DNA of 64,000 nucleotides from Sorangium cellulosum (GCF_004135735.1 NZ_CP012670.1:11054501-11118500); one strand, 5' to 3'; shown: positions 1 to 9,263, counted from the stretch's first letter. Program-made: numbers and translations. Notes: generated by a model from the sequence alone, not told the origin.

Positions 1-157
1 AACCTGGGTCGGGCCGCTCAACCTGGGTCGGGTCGCTCAACCTGGGTCGGGCCGCTCAACCTGGGTCGGGCCGCTCAACCTGGGTCGGGTCGCTCCCCTC
101 AACCTGGGTCGGGCCGCTCAACCTGGGTCGGGCCGCTCAACCCGGGTCGGGCCGCTC
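1..157. repeat. 19-bp tandem repeat, eight copies
   Basis: Eight copies of a 19-bp unit (AACCTGGGTCGGGCCGCTC) run from the window edge to 157. The only interruption is CCCTC at 96-100, between copies five and six. Copies differ by single C/T changes. The array ends 35 bases before the first gene and may extend left of the window. No coding potential is claimed. Confidence 0.95.
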
Positions 158-192
158 ACCCGCCCCGCGCAAGCGCCCTCCAGGAGGCCTCC

Positions 193-858
193 ATGAATTC
201 CGCATTTCATCGTCCCCTCCGTGTGACCCTGGGCGCCGCCGCGCTCCTCGCGCTCACCGCCGGGTGCGGTGGCGAGCGGCGGCCGGCCCAGCCGGTCCCG
301 CCCACCCCGCCGGCCGGCCGCACCCCGCCGTTCGAGTCCGAGGTCCCCTACGAGAGCCATCGGCAGCCGCCGCGCGGCGCCGGCCGCGCCCCGATCCCCG
401 GCCCCGGCCCCGGCGAGCCCGGCTGGCACCACGCAGAACCACCTCGCGGCGACTACGACGACGACTACGACGACGACGACATGTCCGTCGCGAGCGAGCG
501 GCAGATCTGCCAGGTGATCGTGGACTCGGCGAGCGTCAGCGCGCAGGACATCCCCGGCGGCGTGCAGCTCGTGCTGACGCCGACCCCCGGCACCGACACG
601 GAGTCGCTCAATCTGCTCGCGCGCGCGCTCCAGTCGCGGCTCGGCGAGCTCAGCGACGAGCCGCAGCCGCCGCCGTATCACGCCTCCTCGCGCTGCCCCC
701 TGTTCGACATGGCCCGCATGGGCGCGAGCGCCAGGGTCGTCGAGGCAGCGGACGGCATCCGCGTGATCTTCACCTCCGAGGACTCGTCCAGCGTCTACTC
801 CGTCCGCGAGCAGGCGCGCAGGTTCGTGCGGTCCGCTCGCGAGGGAGAACTCCGGTAA
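193..858 (+). CDS. Predicted lipoprotein of unknown function
   Basis: This encodes 221 residues. The start is supported by AGGAGG at 182-187, six bases upstream. The N-terminus is a signal peptide with a lipobox ending LTAGC (Cys at residue 25), so the protein is probably lipid-anchored. A Pro/Arg-rich linker and an acidic run of Asp and Tyr (about residues 91-97, encoded by near-perfect GAC repeats) precede a folded-looking C-terminal domain from about residue 100. I recognise no catalytic motif or family. It is followed after about 100 bases by a CcmE-like gene on the same strand, but no shared function is apparent. Confidence 0.7.
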   Translation: MNSAFHRPLRVTLGAAALLALTAGCGGERRPAQPVPPTPPAGRTPPFESEVPYESHRQPPRGAGRAPIPGPGPGEPGWHHAEPPRGDYDDDYDDDDMSVASERQICQVIVDSASVSAQDIPGGVQLVLTPTPGTDTESLNLLARALQSRLGELSDEPQPPPYHASSRCPLFDMARMGASARVVEAADGIRVIFTSEDSSSVYSVREQARRFVRSAREGELR

Positions 859-962
859 AAGTGTTCGATGCAGCGGGGGCGCCGCCGGACGGCCTCGGGC
901 CGCGCAGGTGGCGCTCGACCGGTCGTGGCCCGCGGGCTAGCCTGGGCGTGAAGGGTTCCACG

Positions 963-1523
963 ATGAGCAAGAAGCTGGACGAAGAGTTGGCCCAGGCGCT
1001 GTCCCTCGCAGAGCAAGACTCCCCGGCGGTGGTCAAGCCGGCCGCGGCGAGCCCTCCGCCGAAGCCGCGCCCGTCGCGCAGCATCGGCCTGCTCGCCACG
1101 CTGCTCGTCATGGTCGGCGCGCTGGTCGCCCTGTTCCTCGTCGGCTTCAAGGAAGCCGCCGTCTACGCGACGCCCGTCGATCAGCTCCTCGCCGCCAAGG
1201 ACAAGCTCGCCGGCCGCAAGGTCCGCGTCGAGGGCGAGCTCGTGCCCGGCACGCTGGTCAAGCGCGACGAGCCCTGCGAGTACCGCTTCCAGATCCACGG
1301 CACCCAGGCCCCGCTGCCCGTCCGCTACGCCCAGTGCGTCATCCCCGACACCTTCCGCGACGTCCCGAGCGGCGGCGTCCAGGTGACCGTCGAGGGCACG
1401 CTCACGCCGGAGGGCAACTTCGAGGCGAGCCTCGTGATGGCCAAGTGCACCTCGAAGTACGACCCGAACACGCACGAGATCAAGGGCGGCGTCGCGGCCG
1501 AGGGCCCGCTCTCGAGCAACTGA
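963..1523 (+). CDS. ccmE: CcmE-like cytochrome c haem chaperone, CxxxY type
   Basis: This encodes 186 residues. A cytosolic Pro/Lys-rich N-terminus is followed by one membrane segment (about residues 39-60) and then an OB-fold-like domain. The features that match CcmE are the YATPVDQL start of the domain, a RVEGELVPG strand, an IPDTFRD element (the CcmE PDLFREG region) and MAKCTSKYDP near the end. In most CcmE proteins that last motif is LAKHDExYxP, whose His binds haem covalently; here Cys replaces it, giving CxxxY. Such variants are known from Desulfovibrio and archaea. No other ccm gene lies nearby, so this is an isolated copy. The ATG at 963 is chosen because the longer frame upstream has shadow-like composition. 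Confidence 0.7.
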   Translation: MSKKLDEELAQALSLAEQDSPAVVKPAAASPPPKPRPSRSIGLLATLLVMVGALVALFLVGFKEAAVYATPVDQLLAAKDKLAGRKVRVEGELVPGTLVKRDEPCEYRFQIHGTQAPLPVRYAQCVIPDTFRDVPSGGVQVTVEGTLTPEGNFEASLVMAKCTSKYDPNTHEIKGGVAAEGPLSSN

Positions 1524-1599
1524 GCCGGGCCCGCCCGCCCGTCGTGCCCAGGGCCGCCGCGGCGCTCGCTTTCCCCTCCACATCCTCCACACTGCGGCG

Positions 1600-2826
1600 A
1601 TGAGCCTCGGCGACCGCCGGCTGCGCTGCCCCGTCGGCGACGGCGGCGGTGCGCCAGGGGCGGGCGCTCCACCCCCGGGTCCCGCGGACGCGCTCGCCGG
1701 CGTGGGCCCCGTCCAGACGGCGCAGCACGCCCTCACCCTGCTGCCCGGCATGGACGCGGTGCTGCGCTCGATCTTCGGCGACGTTGAGCGCGCGACGCGG
1801 CGGGTCGACGTCGAGACCTACATCTACCGCGACGACGTGCTCGGCAGCTCGTTCGCGGACGTGATGGGCCGCGCGGCCGCGCGCGGCGTGCGCGCGCGGC
1901 TGCTCTACGATCCGCTCGGCTCCCACGAGACCGACGGCCCGTTCTTCGAGGCGCTCCGGCGCCGCGGCATCGAGGTCCGCGCCTACCGCCCGCTGGCCGT
2001 CCTGCTCGGCGCGGGCGGGCTCCTGCCGCGGGATCACGCGCGCGTGATCGTGATCGACGACTGCGCCTACACCGGCGGCGCCGCGTGGGGCGACGAGTGG
2101 CTCCCGAAGCGGCGCGGCGGCGAGGGGTGGCACGATGTCTGTATGCGCGTCGAGGGGCCCTGCGTCGGCGATTTCGCGTTCCTCTTCGAGCAGCGCTGGG
2201 GCGAGGCCAACGGCGGCCCCGGCCGCCTGCGCGACTTCGCCACCGGGGACAGGTACCCCGATCTCGAGCTCGTCGCGGACACGCCCGACGACAACGCGCG
2301 GGTCTACGCCCGCTACCGCGACGCGATCCGGCGCGCGAAGGAGCGCGTCTGGATCGAGAACGCCTACTTCTTCCCGCCCGCCGGGATGCTCCGGGATCTC
2401 GTCCACGCGGCCGCGCGCGGCGTCGATGTCCAGATCCTCCTCCCCGGCGAGACCGACCTGCCGATCGTCAAGCGCGCCGCGCGCGCCGCGCACGCCGCCT
2501 GGATCGCGCGCGGCCTCCGGCTCTTCGAGTACCAGCGCGCCGTCCTGCACGCGAAGCTCGCGCTGGTCGATCGCGACTGGTGCACGATTGGCACCTTCAA
2601 CGCGAACCCCACCAGCCTGAGCGCCGTCAACGAGGTGAACCTCTTCGTGTTCGATCCGGCGTTCGTGGCCCGGGTGGCCGACCTGTTCGCGCGGGATCGG
2701 GCCGACTCGCGGCCGGTCAGCCGGCGCGCGCTCGCGGGGCGGTCGCTCGTCGACAAGGCCGCTGACTGGCTCGCCCACGGGGCCTTGAGCCTCCTCGACC
2801 AGCTGATAAAGACTCCTCCGGAGTGA
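1600..2826 (+). CDS. Phospholipase D-like / cardiolipin synthase-type protein
   Basis: This encodes 408 residues with the two-copy HKD organisation of the phospholipase D superfamily. The C-terminal copy is canonical: HAKLALVD from His317, followed by GTFNANP and an N-E pair. The N-terminal copy, from His146, reads HARVIVIDD, with Arg in place of the usual Lys, followed by GGAAWGDEW. Family members transfer phosphatidyl groups (cardiolipin synthesis) or hydrolyse phosphodiesters. No membrane segments are visible before the first domain, unlike classical ClsA, so a ClsB-like or soluble enzyme is more likely. The downstream EEP-family gene starts 18 bases after the stop, suggesting co-transcription of two phosphodiester-acting enzymes. 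Confidence 0.8.
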   Translation: MSLGDRRLRCPVGDGGGAPGAGAPPPGPADALAGVGPVQTAQHALTLLPGMDAVLRSIFGDVERATRRVDVETYIYRDDVLGSSFADVMGRAAARGVRARLLYDPLGSHETDGPFFEALRRRGIEVRAYRPLAVLLGAGGLLPRDHARVIVIDDCAYTGGAAWGDEWLPKRRGGEGWHDVCMRVEGPCVGDFAFLFEQRWGEANGGPGRLRDFATGDRYPDLELVADTPDDNARVYARYRDAIRRAKERVWIENAYFFPPAGMLRDLVHAAARGVDVQILLPGETDLPIVKRAARAAHAAWIARGLRLFEYQRAVLHAKLALVDRDWCTIGTFNANPTSLSAVNEVNLFVFDPAFVARVADLFARDRADSRPVSRRALAGRSLVDKAADWLAHGALSLLDQLIKTPPE

Positions 2827-2844
2827 GGCCCGAGGAGGACGGAT

Positions 2845-3618
2845 TTGAGCCACGACCGCGAGCTCGCCGTGCTGACGCAGAACATCTGGGGAGGCGCCGC
2901 CCTCTGGGAGCGGCGCCGGGCGATGCTGGCCCGGCTCATGGACGCGCTGCGCCCCGCGATCATCGGGCTCCAGGAGGTGCACGCGCCGGCGGCGAGCGGC
3001 GATCTCGGCCAGGCGGGGGAGCTCGCGGGGCTCCTCGGCGGATACCGGGCGTGGTTCGCGCCGGGCCGGGTCGCGGCGACCGGCGCGTGCGAGGGGGTCG
3101 CGCTCCTCTGCAGGGACGACATCGAGGTGCTCGGCCACTCCGTGGAGGCGCTCACGCTCGATCGCGACGACCCGTTCGAGGGCGACAGCCAGCGCGTCGT
3201 CCTGCGCGCGGCGATCCGGCGCGCCGGCCAGGTGATCGACGTGCTCGTCACCCACCTCTCGCTGTCCAGGCGCGCGCGGGCGCGCACGGTCCGCGAGCTC
3301 GTCGGCTTCGCCGCGCGCGAGCGGCAGAGATCGGGGAGCCTCGGCGCCGTGCTGATGGGCGACCTCAACGCGCTCCCGAGCGAGGAGGCGGTCCGCTATC
3401 TCCGGGCGACCGCCGGCGACGCGGGCTGGCTCGACGCCTGGATGGAGGCGCACCCCGGCAAGGCCGGCGGCACCTGGCCCGCGGGCCTGCCGCTGCGTCG
3501 CATCGATTATGTCTTCGTTCAACCAGGGGAGGGGTGGGCGGTGACGCGCTGCGAGCGGGCGCCGTTCTCCGGGTCGGATCACCACGGCGTGGCCGCGTGG
3601 CTCCGGCTCGGCGGGTGA
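2845..3618 (+). CDS. Endonuclease/exonuclease/phosphatase (EEP) family hydrolase
   Basis: This encodes 257 residues from a TTG start with GAGGAGGA just upstream. The EEP signature residues occur in order: TQNIWGG near the N-terminus (Asn), GLQEVHAP (catalytic Glu), MGDLNALP (Asp and Asn) and GSDHHGV at the C-terminus (Asp-His). The family includes sphingomyelinase-, AP-endonuclease- and phosphatase-like metal-dependent hydrolases; substrate cannot be read from the sequence. There is no signal peptide, so a cytoplasmic location is likely. It probably forms a two-gene unit with the upstream phospholipase D-like gene. Confidence 0.8.
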   Translation: MSHDRELAVLTQNIWGGAALWERRRAMLARLMDALRPAIIGLQEVHAPAASGDLGQAGELAGLLGGYRAWFAPGRVAATGACEGVALLCRDDIEVLGHSVEALTLDRDDPFEGDSQRVVLRAAIRRAGQVIDVLVTHLSLSRRARARTVRELVGFAARERQRSGSLGAVLMGDLNALPSEEAVRYLRATAGDAGWLDAWMEAHPGKAGGTWPAGLPLRRIDYVFVQPGEGWAVTRCERAPFSGSDHHGVAAWLRLGG

Positions 3619-3665
3619 CGGCGCGGGTTGAACGCGCCGAGCCGGACCGGGTAGGCTCTGGGCTC

Positions 3666-4307
3666 ATGAGCAGACTGCTGGTCCTGGGGGCGACCGGGGG
3701 CACGGGCGCCGCGCTGATCCGTCAGGCGCTGGAGGCTGGCCACGAGGTCTCCGCGTTCGCGCGCGATCCCTCCGCCATCCCTGTCCCGCACCACGAGCGG
3801 CTGCGCGCGCTCCGCGGCGACATCATGGATGGCGAGCAGGTGTCGCGCGCCGTCGCCGGTCACGATGCCGTCCTGTCCGCCCTGGGGGCGCGCGGCCTCG
3901 GGCCGACGCGCGTCTATTCCGGCGGCGCGGGCAACATCCTCCGCGCCATGAAGGAGCACGGCGTCCGCCGCCTCATCGCGGTCACGGCGGCGGGGCTGTG
4001 CGCCAACCTGCGGGGCGCGCTCTGGTTTCGCCTCCTGGTCAAGCCGCTGCTCCGCAACGCGTACTCCGACATGGAGCGCATGGAAGAGGCCGTTCGCAAC
4101 AGCGATGTGGACTGGACCCTCGTGCGGCCCCCGAGGCTCACGGACGGGCGGCTCACCGGTCAATACCGGGTGAGCGTCGACCTCATGCCGCCAGGAAATT
4201 ACCTCTTTGCCAGCCCCGTGCTCTCGCGCGACGACGTCGCGCATTTCATGCTCGCCCAGCTCGAGAACGACGAGTATCTGCGCAAGACCGTGGTCGTGAC
4301 CTACTGA
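3666..4307 (+). CDS. NAD(P)-binding atypical SDR (NmrA/BVR-B-like)
   Basis: This encodes 213 residues. The N-terminal MSRLLVLGATGGTGAALI is a Rossmann GxxGxxG nucleotide-binding motif. The remainder matches the atypical short-chain dehydrogenases of the NAD(P)H-binding/NmrA group: a D-I-M strand after the second sheet, VLSALGARG, and a WTLVRPPRL segment late in the fold. These proteins act as flavin or quinone reductases or redox sensors; this one's substrate is not evident. The longer in-frame extension upstream overlaps the EEP gene and looks like shadow sequence, so the ATG at 3666 is preferred. Confidence 0.8.
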   Translation: MSRLLVLGATGGTGAALIRQALEAGHEVSAFARDPSAIPVPHHERLRALRGDIMDGEQVSRAVAGHDAVLSALGARGLGPTRVYSGGAGNILRAMKEHGVRRLIAVTAAGLCANLRGALWFRLLVKPLLRNAYSDMERMEEAVRNSDVDWTLVRPPRLTDGRLTGQYRVSVDLMPPGNYLFASPVLSRDDVAHFMLAQLENDEYLRKTVVVTY

Positions 4308-4429
4308 GTCGCGGCGCGCGCCCGCTGTCCCTTGACGTGACGGCGGCGCTTCGGTCTTCTGCCGCGCTCGGCGCAGGACGGGCGTCAGTGCGTCTGTTGT
4401 CATGGCGCCGGGCAGAGGGCTCGACATTC

Positions 4430-7400
4430 ATGATTTTCCATTCCAGGGCCGCGCTCCCGTGGCTCGCCGGCCTTTCGGCACCTGCCTTGATCGGATGCGG
4501 GTCGCTCGACTCCGCCGATCGCAGCAGGCTCGATGACGCCGCCGCGGCCTCCGGCGGCGAAGGCGGCGGCGGCGACCGTGGCGGCGCGGGCGGCGGCGAC
4601 CGTGGCGGCGCGGGCGGCGGCGACCGTGGCGGCGCGGGCGGCGGCGACCGTGGCGGCGCGGGCGGCGGCGACCGTGGCGGCGCGGGCGGCGGGGTGGGGG
4701 GCGCCGTGGCGGGCGGCGCGCCGGAGGCGACGTGCGGCGACGGCGTGGTCGGCGCGCCCGTCGAGGCGTGTGACGACGGCAACCAGGCGGCCGGCGACGG
4801 GTGCGACCCCGGCTGCGCCGTCGAGATCGGCTTCGCCTGCGCCGGGGAGCCGAGCGTTTGCGCGGCCGGCTGCGGCGACGGCGTCCGGAGCGGCGTGGAG
4901 ACCTGTGACGACGGCGGCCACGAGGGCGGCGATTGCTGCTCGGCCGCGTGTCAGGTGGAGCCCGGGTGCGAGGTCGAGCCGAACGACGATCCCGCGTCGG
5001 CCAACGACGCCTTCGCCCTCGCGCCGGACGGACGAGTCCGCGCGATCGTCAGCTCCGGGGCCGACGTGGACATGTTCTCGGTGACCATCCCGGACGGGGC
5101 GGTCGGGAGGATCCGGGTCGCGACGCTCGACGGTCCGCTCGGCTCGACCTGCGGCGGGCTCACCATCGATACCCGGGTGACGATCCTCGACGCGGACCTC
5201 ACGACCCTCGACGGCAATGACGACATCGCCGAGGACAACTACTGCTCTTTCCTCGAGGTGGAGCGGCTGCGCGCGGGCGAGTACCTCGTCCGCGTGGACG
5301 TCTCCCCGGGCGCGGAGCCGCCGACGCCGGCGACGTTCGGTTACACGCTCTCGCTCACGCTGGATACCGCGGTGTGCGGCGACGGCGTGCGCGAGGATCC
5401 GGAGCTCTGCGACGACGGGAACACGACCGGCGGCGACGGCTGCAGCGCCACGTGTGAGCTGGATACGCCGTGGCCCGAGGCCGAGCCGAACGGCACCGCG
5501 ACGGAGGCGGGCGCGCGCGGCGCGCTCCGGCCGAACGCGCTCGTCTCCGGCGCGCTCGTCTCCGGCGCGATCGAGCCGCTCGGCGACGTGGACGTCTTCG
5601 CCTTCGAGGTGCCGGCCCTCGCCGATGTCCGGATCGCCACGTACGACCCCGGCAGCCTGAGCGAGTGCAGCCAGGGCGTCGACACGTTCGTCCGGCTGCT
5701 CGGCCCGGACGGCGAATCGGTGCTGGAGAGCGACGACGACAGCGGCCCCGGGGCCTGCTCGCTCATCGATCCGCGCGTCGCGGGCCGGGCGGCCGGGCTC
5801 GATCCCGGCACCTATCATGTGGCCGTCGAGGAGTTCTCGAACGACGCCACGATCCCGGGCTACAACCTCCTCGTCGAGCTCACCGCGCTCTGCGGCGACG
5901 GCGTGGTCGAGGGCCAGGAGGAGTGCGACGGCGGCGAGCGCTGCACCCCGTCGTGCGCGCGGATCGTGGTGTGCGGCGACGGCCTCGTCGAGGGCCCTGA
6001 GGCGTGCGACGACGGCAACACCGAGGGCGGGGACGGCTGCAGCGCCGCCTGCGCGCTCGAGGGCGCGACCCCGGAGGTCGAGCCGAACGACGCGCCCGAG
6101 CAGGCGACCCGGGGGCGGGTGAGCGCGTCCGGCGTGCTGTTCTCCGCGTCGTTCGACCCGGCCGGCGACGTCGATTACTTCGCCGTCGAGGTGCCCGGGG
6201 CGGTCGACCTCGAGGTCGAGACCTTCGACGCGACCGGGCCGGCCTCCTGCGATGAGGTCGACACGCTGGTGCAGCTCCTGTCGGCCGACGGCGTCGTGAT
6301 CGGCGAGGACGACGACGGCGGCGAGCTCAGGTGCTCCCGCGTGAGCGCCGCCATCACCGCGCCTGGCACGTATTACGTGCGCGTCGAGGACTACAGCGGC
6401 GGCGATCTCATCGGATACACCCTGCGCGCGCGGACAGCGGCCGTGTGCGGCGACGGCGTCGTCGGGGGCCGGGAGGAGTGCGACGGCGGCGCCGCGTGCG
6501 ACGCGGCGTGCCAGCGTATCCCGGTGTGCGGCGACGGGTTCATCGACGCGCCCGAGGTCTGCGATGACGGCAATGCCGAGGCCGGGGACGGCTGCGACGC
6601 CGCGTGTCGCCTCGAGGGGGTGACGGTCGAGATCGAGCCCAACGCGAGCTCCGCCGAGGCCGACGCGAACGGCGCCCTCTTGCCCGGAGGCCTCGTGTCC
6701 GGCGCGCTCGATCCGGCCGGCGAGAGCGACGTCTTCGCCGTGCGGCTCACGACCGTGTCCGACCTGCGCCTCGAGACCTTCGACTCGAGCGGCCCGGGCC
6801 GGTGCGCCGAGGGCGTGGATACGGCCCTGTCGCTCCTCGCGCCGGACGGGGCGACCGTGCTCGCCGCCGACGACGACGGCGGCGTCGGCGCCTGCTCCCT
6901 GATCGATCCGACCGGGCCTGGCGGCGCCGCGGCGCGCCGCCTCCCGCCGGGGACCTACTATGTCCGCGTCGGCAGCTTCCCCGAGCAGCCGCGCGCGGAC
7001 TACACGCTGCGCATCTCGCTCGACGCGTCGTGCGGCAACGGGGTGAGGGAGGGCGCGGAGGAGTGCGACGGCGGCCCGCGCTGCGATCCGGGCTGCGACC
7101 GGATCCCGGTCTGCGGGGACGGCTTCGTCGACGCGCCGGAGGGGTGCGATGACGGCGGCGCCGCGGACGGAGACGGCTGCAGCGCCGCCTGCCAGCTCGA
7201 GGCGGTGACCGCCGAGGTCGAGCCGAACGACACCCCCCTTCAGGCCGGGGCGAGCGGGCTCGTCATCGAGGGCGACGCGCTCCTCGCGGCGAGCCTCGCC
7301 GCGGGCGGCGACAGGGACGTCTTCCGCCTGCGCCTGCCGGTCGCCTCGGTCGTGCGCCTCGAGGTCCTCGACGGCACGGCCGCCGACTGCGAGGGCGGCC

Positions 7401-8023
7401 TGAGCACCGCGCTCCGCGTGCTCGACGCGGGCGGGGCGCCGATCGCGACCGACGAGGGGCTCTCCGGGGCCGAGTACGCGGGCGGCATCGGTGGGTGCTC
7501 GGCGCTCGTGGTGCGCTTGCCCGAAGGCGACCACGACGTCGAGGTCGCGGCGCGCGACGGCGGGGCGGCGATCCCGATCTACCTGCTGGAGGTGGCGATC
7601 CTCTCGGACGCCGGGGTGGAGGCGGAGCCGAACGACACGATGTCTGCTGCGAGCCCGCTCTCCGGCGCCGATGTGTTCATCGCCGGCGCGCGGACGAGCG
7701 ATGATCTCGACTTCTTCGCCGTGGACCTCCCGGAGGGCCGGTCGATCCGCGCGGAGGTCGTCGAGGGCGGCGCCGGGACGTGCGAGTCGCTCGAGATCGA
7801 CAGCCGGCTGTCGCTGCTCGACGGAGCGGGCAAGATGATCGCGGACGACGACGACGGCGGCCGGGGCCGCTGCTCGCTGATCGACGGCACCGGGGGCGAC
7901 CCGCGCCACCCCGGCGCGCACGCGCTCCCGGCGGGAACGTACTTCCTGCGCGTCCGCGCCGCGCCGCGCGCCGCGCGCTCCTCGGCGCGCTTCGACTACC
8001 GGCTCGCCGTCACGCTGCGCTGA
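4430..8023 (+). CDS. Large Cys-rich (DUF4215-like) and PPC-repeat lipoprotein
   Basis: This encodes 1197 residues. The signal peptide ends in ALIGC, a lipobox. A low-complexity GGDRGGAG stretch follows, then alternating modules. One is the myxobacterial Cys-rich repeat CGDGxxxGxExCDDGNxxxGDGCSxxC, present about nine times with full or partial Cys sets. The other is a roughly 100-residue unit beginning VEPND, with DVDxF, a DDDxGG turn and PGTYYVRVxxxxxxxYTL near the end, which resembles bacterial pre-peptidase C-terminal (PPC) domains; six copies are visible. No enzyme domain was found. It is probably an outer-surface structural or adhesive lipoprotein. The start at 4430 is the first Met of the signal peptide; upstream frame is intergenic. 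Confidence 0.8.
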   Translation: MIFHSRAALPWLAGLSAPALIGCGSLDSADRSRLDDAAAASGGEGGGGDRGGAGGGDRGGAGGGDRGGAGGGDRGGAGGGDRGGAGGGVGGAVAGGAPEATCGDGVVGAPVEACDDGNQAAGDGCDPGCAVEIGFACAGEPSVCAAGCGDGVRSGVETCDDGGHEGGDCCSAACQVEPGCEVEPNDDPASANDAFALAPDGRVRAIVSSGADVDMFSVTIPDGAVGRIRVATLDGPLGSTCGGLTIDTRVTILDADLTTLDGNDDIAEDNYCSFLEVERLRAGEYLVRVDVSPGAEPPTPATFGYTLSLTLDTAVCGDGVREDPELCDDGNTTGGDGCSATCELDTPWPEAEPNGTATEAGARGALRPNALVSGALVSGAIEPLGDVDVFAFEVPALADVRIATYDPGSLSECSQGVDTFVRLLGPDGESVLESDDDSGPGACSLIDPRVAGRAAGLDPGTYHVAVEEFSNDATIPGYNLLVELTALCGDGVVEGQEECDGGERCTPSCARIVVCGDGLVEGPEACDDGNTEGGDGCSAACALEGATPEVEPNDAPEQATRGRVSASGVLFSASFDPAGDVDYFAVEVPGAVDLEVETFDATGPASCDEVDTLVQLLSADGVVIGEDDDGGELRCSRVSAAITAPGTYYVRVEDYSGGDLIGYTLRARTAAVCGDGVVGGREECDGGAACDAACQRIPVCGDGFIDAPEVCDDGNAEAGDGCDAACRLEGVTVEIEPNASSAEADANGALLPGGLVSGALDPAGESDVFAVRLTTVSDLRLETFDSSGPGRCAEGVDTALSLLAPDGATVLAADDDGGVGACSLIDPTGPGGAAARRLPPGTYYVRVGSFPEQPRADYTLRISLDASCGNGVREGAEECDGGPRCDPGCDRIPVCGDGFVDAPEGCDDGGAADGDGCSAACQLEAVTAEVEPNDTPLQAGASGLVIEGDALLAASLAAGGDRDVFRLRLPVASVVRLEVLDGTAADCEGGLSTALRVLDAGGAPIATDEGLSGAEYAGGIGGCSALVVRLPEGDHDVEVAARDGGAAIPIYLLEVAILSDAGVEAEPNDTMSAASPLSGADVFIAGARTSDDLDFFAVDLPEGRSIRAEVVEGGAGTCESLEIDSRLSLLDGAGKMIADDDDGGRGRCSLIDGTGGDPRHPGAHALPAGTYFLRVRAAPRAARSSARFDYRLAVTLR
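4568..4687 (+). repeat. 24-bp coding tandem repeat, five copies
   Basis: Five perfect copies of a 24-bp unit encode GGDRGGAG in the low-complexity linker after the lipobox of the Cys-rich lipoprotein. Copy number is likely to vary by slippage without frameshift. Confidence 0.95.
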
Positions 8024-8771
8024 CCCGCCCGGCGGCGCCCCGCGGGCGGCGCGCGGCGCGGGCGCCCTCCGACGACCGCCGCGCGCCCGCTCCGGGCGCC
8101 GCCGGCGAGGCCGGGACGGACCTGGCGCCGGCCCGCCGACTCGACCTCTCGATATCGCACCACCGCAGCGAACATCGCCTCTGCTCGTCGAGGCGTGTGA
8201 GGGTGGCTCCCTGGTGCTCATCGGCCTCGTGTCGGTGAGCGGGGCGCACAGGCGACATCGGCACTCGCCTCGACAGGGCCCGCGCGAAATCCCTGTGTTC
8301 CTTCCTCTCATCGCCGGTTTGCGCCCGCGCTGGTGAATCCGCGGCTGCTCCGGGGCTGGACCGCTCTTCGCAGCGCATCTTGCTGCGCCGCTCTCGGCGT
8401 GGGTGCGCGATGCTTCGGGTGGATGTGGGAGCTCCCGGGGGTGCGTTCGAGGCAGAGGGTATGAGCCCATCCTCGAAGAGCGCCAGTATTGTCCGTGGTT
8501 CTGTGTCAGTCGCTTTTTCGAGCGGGAGAATGCCAGTCAAAAGTGCTTGCGTGATCCCGCCGGGAGAATAGTCTCCTGTTGTTAGCGTCATGACCGCGGG
8601 GCGGGGTCCTCCGGGGGCGTGGCCATGACGCGGCGACGACGACGTTCGTCGCCCGCGTCGGGTCATCGCCCCCCTGGTCAGCGCCCCGGGGCATGGATCC
8701 CTTGGGTGACAATCTGGATAGGTATCTGCTCATAACCTGACCACAGATTCGATTCCTCGGAGGTGTTTGTC
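8024..8771. other. Intergenic stretch without a supported gene
   Basis: About 750 bases lie between the Cys-rich lipoprotein and the next secreted protein. It starts with very GC-rich self-complementary sequence (8030-8115), which could fold as a terminator but has no U-tract. Open frames here lack start sites and good codon character. The last 60 bases are less GC-rich and probably carry the promoter of the gene at 8772. Confidence 0.5.
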
Positions 8772-9263
8772 ATGAAGAAGATTGCTCATTGGTCGCTTGC
8801 CTTCGCGGCCGTCATGTCGTTCTCGGCCAGCGCCCTGGCCATTCCTCAGTGCATCTACAAGGTCGTTCAGAGCAACGGGCTCAGGAAGATGGACACCGGC
8901 AAGATCATTTGTGCCCTGGCCGAGCAGAGCGGCGACCTCCTCTTCGATCATTGCGCTTACTCGTGCAAGTGGATGCTCCAGTCGCCGTTCGGGTCCAGCA
9001 TCGCAGCCAACATGTATGTCAACGAAGAGGTGACGTGGGAGAACTTCGATTGCGAGGCGAGCGCGCTGTGGCCGGCGACCGCGAACCTCTCCCTCAATCC
9101 TCTGCTCATGAGCACCGGCTTCAGCACGCGGTTCCAGAAGGAGCAGGTGTGCCGGTTCACCGCGGTGCTCGACGGCGACACCAAGGTGGTCAAGGGGGTG
9201 ATCCAGGGCGCTTCCCCGCTGTCGATGCCCTCGGTGGTCGCCTGGTACCCGGAGGCCTGCTGA
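8772..9263 (+). CDS. Secreted protein of unknown function
   Basis: This encodes 163 residues. The ATG at 8772 lies eight bases after GGAGG (8759-8763), so it is preferred over the in-frame GTG at 8763. The N-terminus MKKIAHWSLAFAAVMSF continues to an AxA site (ALA before IPQC), a typical Sec signal peptide with no lipobox. The mature part has about six cysteines, suggesting disulphides in the periplasm or outside the cell. I recognise no family. It stands alone, with an apparent terminator downstream. Confidence 0.75.
   Translation: MKKIAHWSLAFAAVMSFSASALAIPQCIYKVVQSNGLRKMDTGKIICALAEQSGDLLFDHCAYSCKWMLQSPFGSSIAANMYVNEEVTWENFDCEASALWPATANLSLNPLLMSTGFSTRFQKEQVCRFTAVLDGDTKVVKGVIQGASPLSMPSVVAWYPEAC

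Noticed and set aside
8030..8115. Terminator after the large lipoprotein
   Set aside because: The sequence is self-complementary mainly because it is almost all G and C; no T-run follows, so no specific hairpin could be defended.
4400..8470. A 1356-codon minus-strand open frame opposite the Cys-rich lipoprotein
   Set aside because: The plus strand has a lipobox and well-formed repeats, while the minus frame is Arg/Ala-rich shadow sequence.
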